Made by a program: the position numbers and the translations under genes. The notes under the pieces were generated by a model. It saw only the letters and a program-made list of their open reading frames with translations, ran no database searches and was not told the origin of the DNA. From Beijerinckiaceae bacterium (lineage in GTDB: Bacteria; Pseudomonadota; Alphaproteobacteria; Rhizobiales; Beijerinckiaceae), in the NCBI GenBank assembly GCA_947370975.1, contig CANBNG010000011.1, positions 62,001 to 126,000 on the forward strand: DNA of 64,000 nt. Reading direction: 5' to 3'. Positions 11,323-20,312 of this stretch are shown here, piece after piece (the first letter of the stretch is position 1; every line of letters starts with the position of its first letter).

Positions 11323-13346
11323 AGGCCAGCACTCGCGGGCGGCAGCAGACGCCAGATCGCAACGGGCCCGCGGGCAGGATCAAGATCGATGACATGGGTC
11401 TTGCCGTGCAGCGTGAAGCGATTCCCATGCAGGAGGTCTTCCGCCTCGATCACAGCCCAGTCCGGCAGGCCAAACTCCCAAAGCGGCACTTCATATTCGC
11501 TTGCTTGCCGATTGAATGGATCGAGATTGACAATCACAAGCACGCAATTGTCACGTCCCTGCGTCATGCGTGCATAGACGAGTATATGTTCATTTGTTGA
11601 ATTCAGCGCGAGACATTCACGATAATCCTGCAGAGCAGGGTTTGTGCGACGGATGTAATTCAAGGCGCGGATATGATCCTTGATGTGGCCCGGGCGATCC
11701 ATATCGAAATGGCGGAGTTGGTATTTCTCCGAATCGCGATATTCTTCGCGCCCGGGCAATGCCTGCGCCTCGCAGATCTCAAAGCCGCTATACATGCCCC
11801 AAAGACTGGACAGAGTTGCAGCGAGCGTTGCACGCACGATGAAGCCCGGACGTCCGCTGGTCTGTAAATAATAGGAATTGATATCTGGCGTATTGACGAA
11901 AAAATGCGGCCGGTAATATGTGGCCATTGGCCCGGTCAGCTCGTGCACATATTCAAGGATCTCGCTCTTGGCGTTGCGCCAGGTGAAATAGGTGTAGCTT
12001 TGCTGAAAGCCGATCTTGGCGAGCTTTTGCATCATCTTTGGACGCGTAAAAGCTTCGGCCAGAAAGATCACGTCAGCGTGCTGCGCATTGATCTCCCGGA
12101 TAAGCCAGCGCCAAAACGGAATTGGCTTTGTGTGTGGATTATCGACGCGGAAAATACGCACGCCTGTCTCGATCCAGAAAAGCACGACATCACGCAAGGC
12201 AAACCACACATCGGGGAATGCCGCACCGTCAAAATGCAGATTGACAATATCCTCATAAGTCTTGGGGGGATTTTCTGCATGTTTGATGGTGCCATCCGGC
12301 CGCCAGTCAAACCATTCAGGATGGTCCTTTATCCAAGGGTGATCATTGGAACATTGAATCGCAAAATCGAGCGCGATCTCGATTTGCTGCGCCTGAGCGG
12401 CCCCGACCAGTCTGCGAAAATCCTCAAGCGTGCCCAGTTGCGGATGAACGGCCGTATGCCCGCCCTCCTGCGCCCCGATGGCATAAACGCTGCCCGGGTC
12501 ATCCGGCCCGGCACGGCGCTCGTTGTTGGGGCCCTTGCGGTTGGTGCGTCCAATCGGATGGATCGGCGGGAGATAGAGCACGTCAAAGCCGAGATCGCGA
12601 ATATAGGGCAGGCGTGCAATCAGATCATCAAATGTGCCATGCCGCTGAGGATCGCCCGCTTGCGAACGCGGGAACAATTCATACCAGGCCCCAAAAACCG
12701 CCGCGCGTCGATCGACCGCCAATTCGAGCACCGGCGTGCGATGCGTGACAGCATGACGGGGCCCATGGCGCGCCATCAACGCCGCCAGATCTGTGCCAAT
12801 CAGAATTGCAAGACACGCGTCGAGTGAGGCACGAGCCAGCCGCGTGCGCATTTCATCGAGCGCATCGGGATCGTGTCCGTCCGCTCCAGCAGCTTCCACA
12901 AGCGCAAGGCCCTCCTGCAACTCAAGCGTAACATCCTGGCGCGCGCCAAGCCGCTTTTGCACATCGCGCCGCCAGGACGCGAAGGGATCGCGCCAGGCTT
13001 CTATGGAATAATGATAGCGACCAATGACAGGCGGGGTGAAATGCCCCGACCACCGATCATTATCGACAAAATGCATGGGCGCCCGCAGCCATTGAGGAGC
13101 GCCCGCCCGCTGCCACAAAATATCTGCGGCGATCACCTCATGCCCATCGGTGAAAATATCGGCGCTGATTGTGAAGCGCGTCCCTTCTGCGCATTTTGCG
13201 GCTGCGCGACCGCCATCGATCTCGGGTTCGACGGCTTCGATGATGACGCGCCCCTCCTGAGAGGGAAGCGCGACAGGCGCATGCGCAGGCGCGTCCGCTC
13301 GCACCCGTCGTGCCTTCGCCCGTGCGGGTGGATCGGATGTCTTCAT
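11319..13346 (-). CDS. glgE: Alpha-1,4-glucan:maltose-1-phosphate maltosyltransferase
   Basis: Extends alpha-1,4-glucan chains by transferring maltosyl units from maltose-1-phosphate, releasing phosphate. The 675-aa protein has an N-terminal beta domain, a helical insert, then a GH13_3 barrel: YLPPIHPIGR, catalytic Asp in RIFRVDNPHTKP, Glu in FLAEAFTRP and Asp in NTPDINSYYLQ. Start ATG 13346 (MKTSDPP) has GGGGAAAG upstream and overlaps the stop of the malQ-treY gene (ATGA, 13343-13346). A frame continuing upstream to 13484 is the overlapping end of malQ-treY in another frame, not GlgE. Expected partners are TreS-maltokinase (donor supply) and GlgB (branching), both in this operon. Confidence 0.95.
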   Translation of the reverse strand: MKTSDPPARAKARRVRADAPAHAPVALPSQEGRVIIEAVEPEIDGGRAAAKCAEGTRFTISADIFTDGHEVIAADILWQRAGAPQWLRAPMHFVDNDRWSGHFTPPVIGRYHYSIEAWRDPFASWRRDVQKRLGARQDVTLELQEGLALVEAAGADGHDPDALDEMRTRLARASLDACLAILIGTDLAALMARHGPRHAVTHRTPVLELAVDRRAAVFGAWYELFPRSQAGDPQRHGTFDDLIARLPYIRDLGFDVLYLPPIHPIGRTNRKGPNNERRAGPDDPGSVYAIGAQEGGHTAVHPQLGTLEDFRRLVGAAQAQQIEIALDFAIQCSNDHPWIKDHPEWFDWRPDGTIKHAENPPKTYEDIVNLHFDGAAFPDVWFALRDVVLFWIETGVRIFRVDNPHTKPIPFWRWLIREINAQHADVIFLAEAFTRPKMMQKLAKIGFQQSYTYFTWRNAKSEILEYVHELTGPMATYYRPHFFVNTPDINSYYLQTSGRPGFIVRATLAATLSSLWGMYSGFEICEAQALPGREEYRDSEKYQLRHFDMDRPGHIKDHIRALNYIRRTNPALQDYRECLALNSTNEHILVYARMTQGRDNCVLVIVNLDPFNRQASEYEVPLWEFGLPDWAVIEAEDLLHGNRFTLHGKTHVIDLDPARGPVAIWRLLPPASAGL

Positions 13347-16300
13347 CTGTCTTTCCCCAGGATCAACCAAGGCAGACCTTGCGCAATATCTACGCATGCG
13401 ACGGGCCCCTGCACGGCAAACGCAGCGCCAGTCAGGAGGTTGCGCCACAGGCCTTCCTCCAGCCTCAACATCGAGTCTTGCCAAAGCGCGGGGGCATTAA
13501 ACGTGCCGCTGCGCTGAAGCAATCCGCGCGCGGCCATGTCGGTTCCGCTCGGTGCGCAGACATAAAGGCGCTGATCCTCGGCCACACGCTCGAAAGCAAT
13601 CCCGACCCCATTGCGTCTTGGCTGATAATCGCCGAAGGCATAAAGATCTGGATGTTGCGCACGATGCGCAAGCAAGCGCGCAAGCAACCATTGCTTGATA
13701 CGTCCATCCTCCCATGTTGCCAGAAGCGTCTGCGGGCTTGTTGATTCCGCCGCAGCCAGACACGTCGCACAGAGCTCGAAATCAACGGCCTTACGATTAT
13801 CAGGATCGACAAACGCAAAATCCCAAAACTCGGCGCCTTGATAGAAATCAGGCACACCCGGCATGCTCAGTTTCAGAATAGTGCGCGCAAGGCCATTGAG
13901 CGCGCCAGGCCATGCGATCTGCGCGACGATCGACTGCAACAGGGCAAAAGTCTCGCCCTGCGGGTCGAGCGCGGCATCAAGACAAGCAAGTGCGTGTGCC
14001 TCATAGGCAAGGTCAGGGTCGCTCCAGCTCGAATGTCGTTTGCCCTCGCGCAGCGCCTTGATGAAAAAAGCCTGCGCCCGTTTGGGAAATGGTTGACCCT
14101 CCTCGCGCTCCACTTGCAGCGGCCACGCGCCGATCAGGGATTGCAGCAAAAGATAGGCATCATTTGCATCGATCTCTTTTGCCAAGGCCAGAAAGCGCTG
14201 CGAGTGCCTGGCGAAGGACACAGGGGCGGCGGTGAGCACGAGCAAGCGTGCGCGCGCATCTTCTCCGCGCTTTGTATCATGGGTTGCGGTGGCGATCAGG
14301 CTTGCCGGCCACTTATGCGCTCGGGCGCGGGCGCGCGCATGAAATGCGTCTGGCGTAAAACCAAAGCGAGATGGATCGCCGCCGACTTCATTGAGCGCGA
14401 GGCAGGCGACATGGCGATAGAACGCCATATCCTCCGCGCCTTTGGCCATGACCGGACCGCTCAATTGCTCGAAAGCCACTCGTAGCTTTGCAGCTTGCTC
14501 CGCGCGCGCCGGCATTTGGCCGCGCAGAACCCTCTCCACAAAGGTCAGCGCATTTGCATCGCCCGGGCGGCATATCAGGCGTGCTCGCGCCACAGCGGCC
14601 GCGATCAGCGCGTCGTCCGCGCCATCGGGACCATGATGCACTCCATAGGTGCGATAGACCGGCAGGGCCACAATCAGCGCCGACAATGCGCGCTGAAGCG
14701 CGAGCCGGTCCATATCCCGCAAATGCCGGTTATCTTGTGCAAGCGCATAAAATCCAGTCACAATGGCATCGTGCTCGGCGGTGAAACTGCGCGCAAGAAC
14801 ATCAGCTTTCGCTTGCGCCAGTGCCTCGGCATAGGTCTCGCTCTGGCCGACAAGGTTGCGATAAATATCTTGAAAGCTCTCGCGTGCAGGTTCATGCACG
14901 AAAAGCCCGTCCAGCTCGTTGAGCGCGTCATAGCCAGTTGTTCCGGCCAGCGCCCAGGGCTTGAGCTCTTCGCCTGAAGCCAGAATTTTTTCAGCAACGA
15001 TGTAAAATCCCGGCCCGACACGCGCCTGCAAGCGGGTCAGGTAGCCCGCAGGATCCGCAAGACCGTCGATATGATCGACGCGAAGCCCCTGCACCTGCTG
15101 CTTTTCAACGAGCTCCAGAATCAATTCATGAGTGAGGTCGAAGACCTCGGGCTCTTCGACACGCACGCCCACCAGATTGTTGATCTCGAAAAAGCGCCGG
15201 TAGTTGATTTCAGTCGCGGCAAGTCGCCAATGTGCGAGCCGATAGGCCTGTCGCCCAAGCACCTCGTCCAGGGCATCGTGATCCTGCGAGAATTCGGCAA
15301 GCACATCATCCAGCGCCGCGCGGAATTGCGGCACGGCTGCGAGTTTTGCCACACGGCTCCCAAGCGAAGCCGCGCGCTCCACGCGGTGGGAATCATTGCC
15401 GCGCAGGTCGAGATAGGCACGCAGCAAGGGCGTAAAAACCGTGACCAGCCGGGATGCCAGCCCCAACAGCCGCGCCACAGGCTTGAGAAGCACGCCATAG
15501 TCGCGCGGACAGATCGGGAATACGCCATCGTGGTGGCGGAGCGTGATTTTCTCAAGCTTCACATCGAAGGCAAGTTGCAACGCGCCGGCATCCAGCGCCT
15601 CGCCATAGGGACGATCGAGAACAGGAAGCAGGATCTTGCGCCGCGTCCCGGCACGTTCGAAATCAATATCGAAGACATGGGCAAAGGGCGACACCTCACC
15701 CCATTCGAGCACGGACATCCAGAACGGGTTCTGCGCGTGCGCCGCCATATGGTTGGGCACAATATCGAGCAGCAGTTTCAGGCCTTGCTCTGCGAGATCT
15801 TCACAAAAGCGATCAAACCCCGCCTGACCGCCGAGCTCGGGATTGATCTCGCGCGGATCGACAATATCGTAATTATGGCTCGAGCCGGGCGACGCCTTCT
15901 GAATGGGCGAGGCATAAATGTGGCTGATACCAAGCTGTTTCAGGTAAGGCAGGATCTTTCGCGCCATATCGAAGGTGAAGCCGGCATGAAATTGCAGCCG
16001 ATAGGTGGCGCGCGGAGGTGGGCTGGCAAGGCGTGACGCGCTGGCGCGCGGACTTCGTCGCACGCCAGCCATCAAGGCTCCGGTCTTGCCCAAGGGCCCG
16101 CCCTCTTGCGCGAGATGTTCTATTGTTTCACTCAAGCGCCGCCGCCAATTTGGGGGCCCCTCGGAAAGGCCCGGAAGATTGGCCTGATTGATCTCGTCAA
16201 GCACATCCTCCGCCTGCACGGCGACCAGCATGGAGGGTGTTTGCGCGAGGTAAAGGAGCGCATTGTTGCGTGCACGCGTATCATCCTCGATGGCTCCCGA

Positions 16301-18109
16301 CAGGCCCTGTGCGCGCAATGCGCTCTGCCAGTGCTTCACATCGCGCGCGCGCGAAACATGCTCGCTTTTTGCCTCCGTTTCATGAAACACGCCAAAGCAG
16401 CTGCGCAGATCGATATCGAAGCCACGCAACCACCCCCGGAACGTTGGAAGATCATGCGTGGTGATGGCGGCGAGTGCATTGCGCGGATATTTTTCAGGCG
16501 CGAGAAAACCGCCATCGACCCTGCGTTCGAACGAAAGAACGCGATAACTTAAAATGCCGGACTTCATGATGGCCCTGGAAAAGCCTGCAGGCCCGGTGCC
16601 GAGGTCTTCGGCAATGACCATGCAGTGGTGCCTTACACTTTCAATGCGCAAAATCGCGAGCAGAGCCTCGAAGGGAAAGGCCACATAGCCCCCATGTTCG
16701 GGGCTCATGCGCGGCGGCACCAAAAAGAGCCGCTGCAATTGAAAGGCATGATCGATACGGATAGCGCCGGCATGGCGCATATTGGCGCTGACAAGATCGC
16801 GGAAGCCCGCAAAATTCTGCGCTTCGAGCGCGAGAGGATGAAAGGGAGGAAAGCCCCAATTCTGTCCCTGTGGCCCCAGCGGATCGGGTGGTGCGCCAAC
16901 TGAAAGCCCAACCGCATAGCGCTCGGGCGCAGCCCAGACCTCCGAGCCAAAGCGATCCACCCCCACGGCAAGGTCGCGATAGAGGCCAAGCTCCATGCCA
17001 CTTTCGCGCGCGGCGGCAGATGCGCGCGCAAGCCCCGCATCGCAGAGCACCTGCAACCAGGCGTGAAAGCCGACGCGCGCGCCATGCTCCTCGGCAAAGC
17101 GCCTGACCGAGTCGGAGCTTGAATCAAAATAGACGGCAGGCCAGACGCCAGCCCAATTCTGGCCTTGCGCGAGAAAATATTCCGACAAGGCTTCAAAGGT
17201 CGCGTGTTTTTGAAGCGCCTCGCCAAAGGCGGCGCGTTTTTCTTCCACCTCCGCATCGCCGCCCGAGGCGAGATATTCAGCATGGATAAGTTCAAGCAGC
17301 GGACGTTTCAGCGCCCATGCAGAGGCATAATCGACGAGCTGTGCTTCGCGCAGCCGCGCAATCGCGGGCGCGAGCTCCACGAGTTTTGTGGCACAGGTCG
17401 GACTTTGTATTTGCAGTTCATCAAGTGCGAGAAAAAGCGGCTCCAAAAAGAGCCGCGTGGAGGGTGAATAGGGCGAGATCTTGCTGCGGTCGGAGGTAAA
17501 CAGCGCGTGGAGCGGACTGAGGCCCAGAAAAGACGCTCCGCTTTGTCCGGCCGCGCGCGCGAGATTGGCAATATCTGCAAAATCGCCGATGCCCGCATTG
17601 CGCACCGAGCGCAGACCATAGACCTGCGCTGTCAGGCCCCACCCGCGCGTTGCATCGTCGACAAAGGCGGGCGCCGTCCAGCAGCGCTTGGGCGCGGCCA
17701 GAACAAAGGTGCGCGCGCGCATCTGCGGTCCCTCGATATGCAGCTCGTAATAGCCAGCTTCCAGCGCAGGAACCGACACGCGACCATGCTCGCGCTGGGA
17801 TCTTGAGAACCCTCGCTCCCCCACAAGCTGCCAAGCCGTAATGCGGGCCGCAAAAGCAGGCGCGAGATCGAGCACCGCGCCCCTGCCCGCCTCGATCACA
17901 AACCACGGCGGGAGAGGCCTGCGCTGCACGTCTTCGATCTCTTCGAGCGAGGCCACAATCTGCGACTGCGAGGCCACAGGAAAGCCCAGCGCCTCGACCA
18001 GGGCGCGACGCGTGTCCATTGCAATGTCATGACGCGTGCCCACCATATCGAGATAGGACGAGGCAACGCCGAGACGGCGTGCGAGCCGGGCGAGATCGTC
18101 ATCACTCAC
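13343..18109 (-). CDS. malQ-treY: 4-alpha-glucanotransferase / maltooligosyltrehalose synthase fusion
   Basis: One 1588-aa reading frame holding two complete enzymes. Residues ~1-690 are amylomaltase MalQ (GH77): Asp in AIRIDHAFQLQRL, Glu in MVIAEDLGTGP and HD in ITTHDLPTFRGW. Residues ~699-1588 are TreY (GH13_26): it opens with ATYRLQFHAGFTF and carries YASPIQKASPGSSHNYD, Asp in GLRVDHIDGLADP, Glu in YIVAEKILASG and THDTKRGEDARARL. MalQ disproportionates maltodextrins; TreY turns the reducing end into a trehalose unit. I place the start at GTG 18109 because GGAGG sits 6 nt upstream; ATG 18124 in the same frame is possible (1593 aa). It overlaps the end of glgX. No treZ, which normally releases trehalose, is present in the window. 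Confidence 0.93.
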   Translation of the reverse strand: MSDDDLARLARRLGVASSYLDMVGTRHDIAMDTRRALVEALGFPVASQSQIVASLEEIEDVQRRPLPPWFVIEAGRGAVLDLAPAFAARITAWQLVGERGFSRSQREHGRVSVPALEAGYYELHIEGPQMRARTFVLAAPKRCWTAPAFVDDATRGWGLTAQVYGLRSVRNAGIGDFADIANLARAAGQSGASFLGLSPLHALFTSDRSKISPYSPSTRLFLEPLFLALDELQIQSPTCATKLVELAPAIARLREAQLVDYASAWALKRPLLELIHAEYLASGGDAEVEEKRAAFGEALQKHATFEALSEYFLAQGQNWAGVWPAVYFDSSSDSVRRFAEEHGARVGFHAWLQVLCDAGLARASAAARESGMELGLYRDLAVGVDRFGSEVWAAPERYAVGLSVGAPPDPLGPQGQNWGFPPFHPLALEAQNFAGFRDLVSANMRHAGAIRIDHAFQLQRLFLVPPRMSPEHGGYVAFPFEALLAILRIESVRHHCMVIAEDLGTGPAGFSRAIMKSGILSYRVLSFERRVDGGFLAPEKYPRNALAAITTHDLPTFRGWLRGFDIDLRSCFGVFHETEAKSEHVSRARDVKHWQSALRAQGLSGAIEDDTRARNNALLYLAQTPSMLVAVQAEDVLDEINQANLPGLSEGPPNWRRRLSETIEHLAQEGGPLGKTGALMAGVRRSPRASASRLASPPPRATYRLQFHAGFTFDMARKILPYLKQLGISHIYASPIQKASPGSSHNYDIVDPREINPELGGQAGFDRFCEDLAEQGLKLLLDIVPNHMAAHAQNPFWMSVLEWGEVSPFAHVFDIDFERAGTRRKILLPVLDRPYGEALDAGALQLAFDVKLEKITLRHHDGVFPICPRDYGVLLKPVARLLGLASRLVTVFTPLLRAYLDLRGNDSHRVERAASLGSRVAKLAAVPQFRAALDDVLAEFSQDHDALDEVLGRQAYRLAHWRLAATEINYRRFFEINNLVGVRVEEPEVFDLTHELILELVEKQQVQGLRVDHIDGLADPAGYLTRLQARVGPGFYIVAEKILASGEELKPWALAGTTGYDALNELDGLFVHEPARESFQDIYRNLVGQSETYAEALAQAKADVLARSFTAEHDAIVTGFYALAQDNRHLRDMDRLALQRALSALIVALPVYRTYGVHHGPDGADDALIAAAVARARLICRPGDANALTFVERVLRGQMPARAEQAAKLRVAFEQLSGPVMAKGAEDMAFYRHVACLALNEVGGDPSRFGFTPDAFHARARARAHKWPASLIATATHDTKRGEDARARLLVLTAAPVSFARHSQRFLALAKEIDANDAYLLLQSLIGAWPLQVEREEGQPFPKRAQAFFIKALREGKRHSSWSDPDLAYEAHALACLDAALDPQGETFALLQSIVAQIAWPGALNGLARTILKLSMPGVPDFYQGAEFWDFAFVDPDNRKAVDFELCATCLAAAESTSPQTLLATWEDGRIKQWLLARLLAHRAQHPDLYAFGDYQPRRNGVGIAFERVAEDQRLYVCAPSGTDMAARGLLQRSGTFNAPALWQDSMLRLEEGLWRNLLTGAAFAVQGPVACVDIAQGLPWLILGKDR

Positions 18110-20243
18110 GCGCAGCCTCCGCACGCATCATCTGGCCATCCGTCGCTGGCCGGAGGCGGAAAAGGCAAAGCGAACGGGGCTTGATAGGAAAAGTTCCTCC
18201 GGGCTTCAGCGAGGGTGGAGGCTCATCGCGCAGCCCCGCTGGTGCGCAAGTTGCAAATATTTGCGACCACGCGTGACCAGGAAAGTCTGGCGCGAGCTTG
18301 AAGTCGATAGTCTCGGGCGCGGCATTGATGAGCAGCAGAAAACGCTCCGCCTCTTTCCCGTCGTTTCCGAGCTGCATGCCGATGGTGCGGCGCATGTCCT
18401 GCTCCCAATCCTGCCGCGTCATTTCACGCCCCTCGGGTGCGAGCCAATAGACATCCTTCAGGCCGCTCGAGAGCGATATTGTTCCGCTCAGAAAATCCCG
18501 TCGGCTGAAAACGCCAATGCTTTTGCGCAAGGCCACGAGGTTGCAGACAAAATCGAGGAATGCCGGATCCTCGGCATGCTCAGGCTGCCAGTTGACCCAG
18601 CTTGTCTCATTGTCCTGGGCATAGGCATTATTGTTGCCGCCTTGCGTGCGCGAGACTTCATCGCCCATGAGCAACATTGGAACGCCGATTGAAAACAGCG
18701 TCGTTGCCAGCATATTCCGCCTCTGCCGCAGCCGTATCTTGACTATTTCTGGATTATGTGTCGGGCCTTCGACGCCGCAATTCCACGACAGATTATGCGG
18801 GTGACCATCCTTGTTGTCCTCGCCATTGGCCTCGTTATGGCGGTCGTTGTAGCTGACGAGATCCGTCAGCGTAAAACCGTCATGCGAGCAGACATAATGG
18901 ATCGAGGCGCCGGGGCTGCGTCCGTGATGGCCAAAGATTTCGCGTGAGCCACTCAGCGCACGGGCAAGACCCGGCAATTGGCCGGGATCGCCACGCCAGA
19001 AGGCGCGCACACTGTCGCGAAAGCGGTCGTTCCATTCGCTCCAGCCCGCAGGAAATCCACCGAGGCGATAGCCTGCGTCGCCAATATCCCATGGCTCTGC
19101 GATGAGTTTGACCTGCGAGAGAACGGGATCCTGTCGGACCGCGCGCAAGAATCCGGCGCGCTCATCGACATCGATCGGATCGCGCGCCAGCGAGGAGGCG
19201 AGATCGAAGCGGAAACCGTCAATATGGAAAGCCTCGACCCAATAGCGCAAACTATCGAGCACCATCTGCATCACGCGCGGATGGTTGAGATCGAGCGTAT
19301 TGCCTGTGCCTGTCGAATCCCAGGCAAAACGCTTGTTCTGTGCGGGCAATTTATAATAGCTCGCATTATCGATACCGCGATAACACAGGGTCGGCCCGAG
19401 ATGATTGCCCTCCGCCGTGTGATTGTAGACAACATCGAGAATGACTTCGATGCCAGCCTCATGCAGCGCGCGAATGGCCGCGCGCAGGCCATAGACGCCA
19501 TCGGGTCCAAGATAGCGCGCTTCTGGCGTGAAGAAATTGAGCGTCGAATAACCCCAGTAATTGCGCAGATTTCGCTCGTGCAGAAAGCGATCGTCGACAA
19601 AAGACTGAATCGGCATCAGCTCGAGCGCAGTCACGCCGAGGCAAACGAGGTGCTCGATCAAGGCCGGCTCCGCAAGCGCGCTATAGGTGCCGCGCAGGCT
19701 TTGGGGAATGGCGGGGTGACGCATGGTCAGCCCCTTCACATGGGCTTCATAGATCAGCGTCTGCGGCCAGGCATGACGCGGGCGATGATCGCGTCCCCAC
19801 GTATGGGCGGGATCGCTCACCACTGATTTTGGCATCATCGACGCGCTGTCGCGTCTGTCGAAGGACAGGTCAGCGCGCATATTGCCGGGGCGATAGCCAA
19901 AGAGCGCATCGTGCCAGCGCAGATGCCCCGCCATGTCGCGACCATAGGGGTCGAGCAACAGCTTGTTGGGATTGAACCGGTGGCCTTGCGTGGGCTCATA
20001 GGGGCCATGCACGCGATAGCCATAGAGCTGGCCCGGCCGCAGCCCGCGCACATAGACGTGCCACACATCATCGGTGCGGCGCGGCAGGCGGATTCGGCGC
20101 AGCTCACGCCGACCGGTTGCATCGAAAAGGCAGAGATCGACCGCTTTCGCATGATCGGAAAACAGCGCGAAGTTCACGCCCAGAGCGTCAAATGTTGCGC
20201 CAAGCGGCGAGGCTGCGCCCTCCTCGACATCGCGCGCGTCCAT
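18102..20243 (-). CDS. glgX: Glycogen debranching enzyme, GlgX/TreX type
   Basis: Isoamylase-type alpha-1,6 debranching enzyme, 713 aa. It has an N-terminal CBM48 (FDALGVNFALFSDHA), a GH13_11 barrel with YEAHVKGLTMRHP, DVVYNHTAEGN, nucleophile Asp in GFRFDLASSL, acid Glu in LIAEPWDIG and CSHDGFTLTDLVSYNDR, and a GDE/TreX-like GGNNNAYAQDNETSW segment. ATG 20243 follows GAGGGTGCA. First gene of the glucan operon; the stop lies inside the start region of malQ-treY. It would supply linear maltodextrins for TreY and MalQ. The preceding gene (eutA-like) is 69 bp upstream on the same strand, so read-through is possible, although the product is unrelated. Confidence 0.95.
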   Translation of the reverse strand: MDARDVEEGAASPLGATFDALGVNFALFSDHAKAVDLCLFDATGRRELRRIRLPRRTDDVWHVYVRGLRPGQLYGYRVHGPYEPTQGHRFNPNKLLLDPYGRDMAGHLRWHDALFGYRPGNMRADLSFDRRDSASMMPKSVVSDPAHTWGRDHRPRHAWPQTLIYEAHVKGLTMRHPAIPQSLRGTYSALAEPALIEHLVCLGVTALELMPIQSFVDDRFLHERNLRNYWGYSTLNFFTPEARYLGPDGVYGLRAAIRALHEAGIEVILDVVYNHTAEGNHLGPTLCYRGIDNASYYKLPAQNKRFAWDSTGTGNTLDLNHPRVMQMVLDSLRYWVEAFHIDGFRFDLASSLARDPIDVDERAGFLRAVRQDPVLSQVKLIAEPWDIGDAGYRLGGFPAGWSEWNDRFRDSVRAFWRGDPGQLPGLARALSGSREIFGHHGRSPGASIHYVCSHDGFTLTDLVSYNDRHNEANGEDNKDGHPHNLSWNCGVEGPTHNPEIVKIRLRQRRNMLATTLFSIGVPMLLMGDEVSRTQGGNNNAYAQDNETSWVNWQPEHAEDPAFLDFVCNLVALRKSIGVFSRRDFLSGTISLSSGLKDVYWLAPEGREMTRQDWEQDMRRTIGMQLGNDGKEAERFLLLINAAPETIDFKLAPDFPGHAWSQIFATCAPAGLRDEPPPSLKPGGTFPIKPRSLCLFRLRPATDGQMMRAEAARE

Positions 20244-20312
20244 TGCACCCTCACAACGCAGCCGATGCGACCGCCAAGCTGTGTAACGCGCAGGCGCTGG
20301 TGTTTGTTGCGC

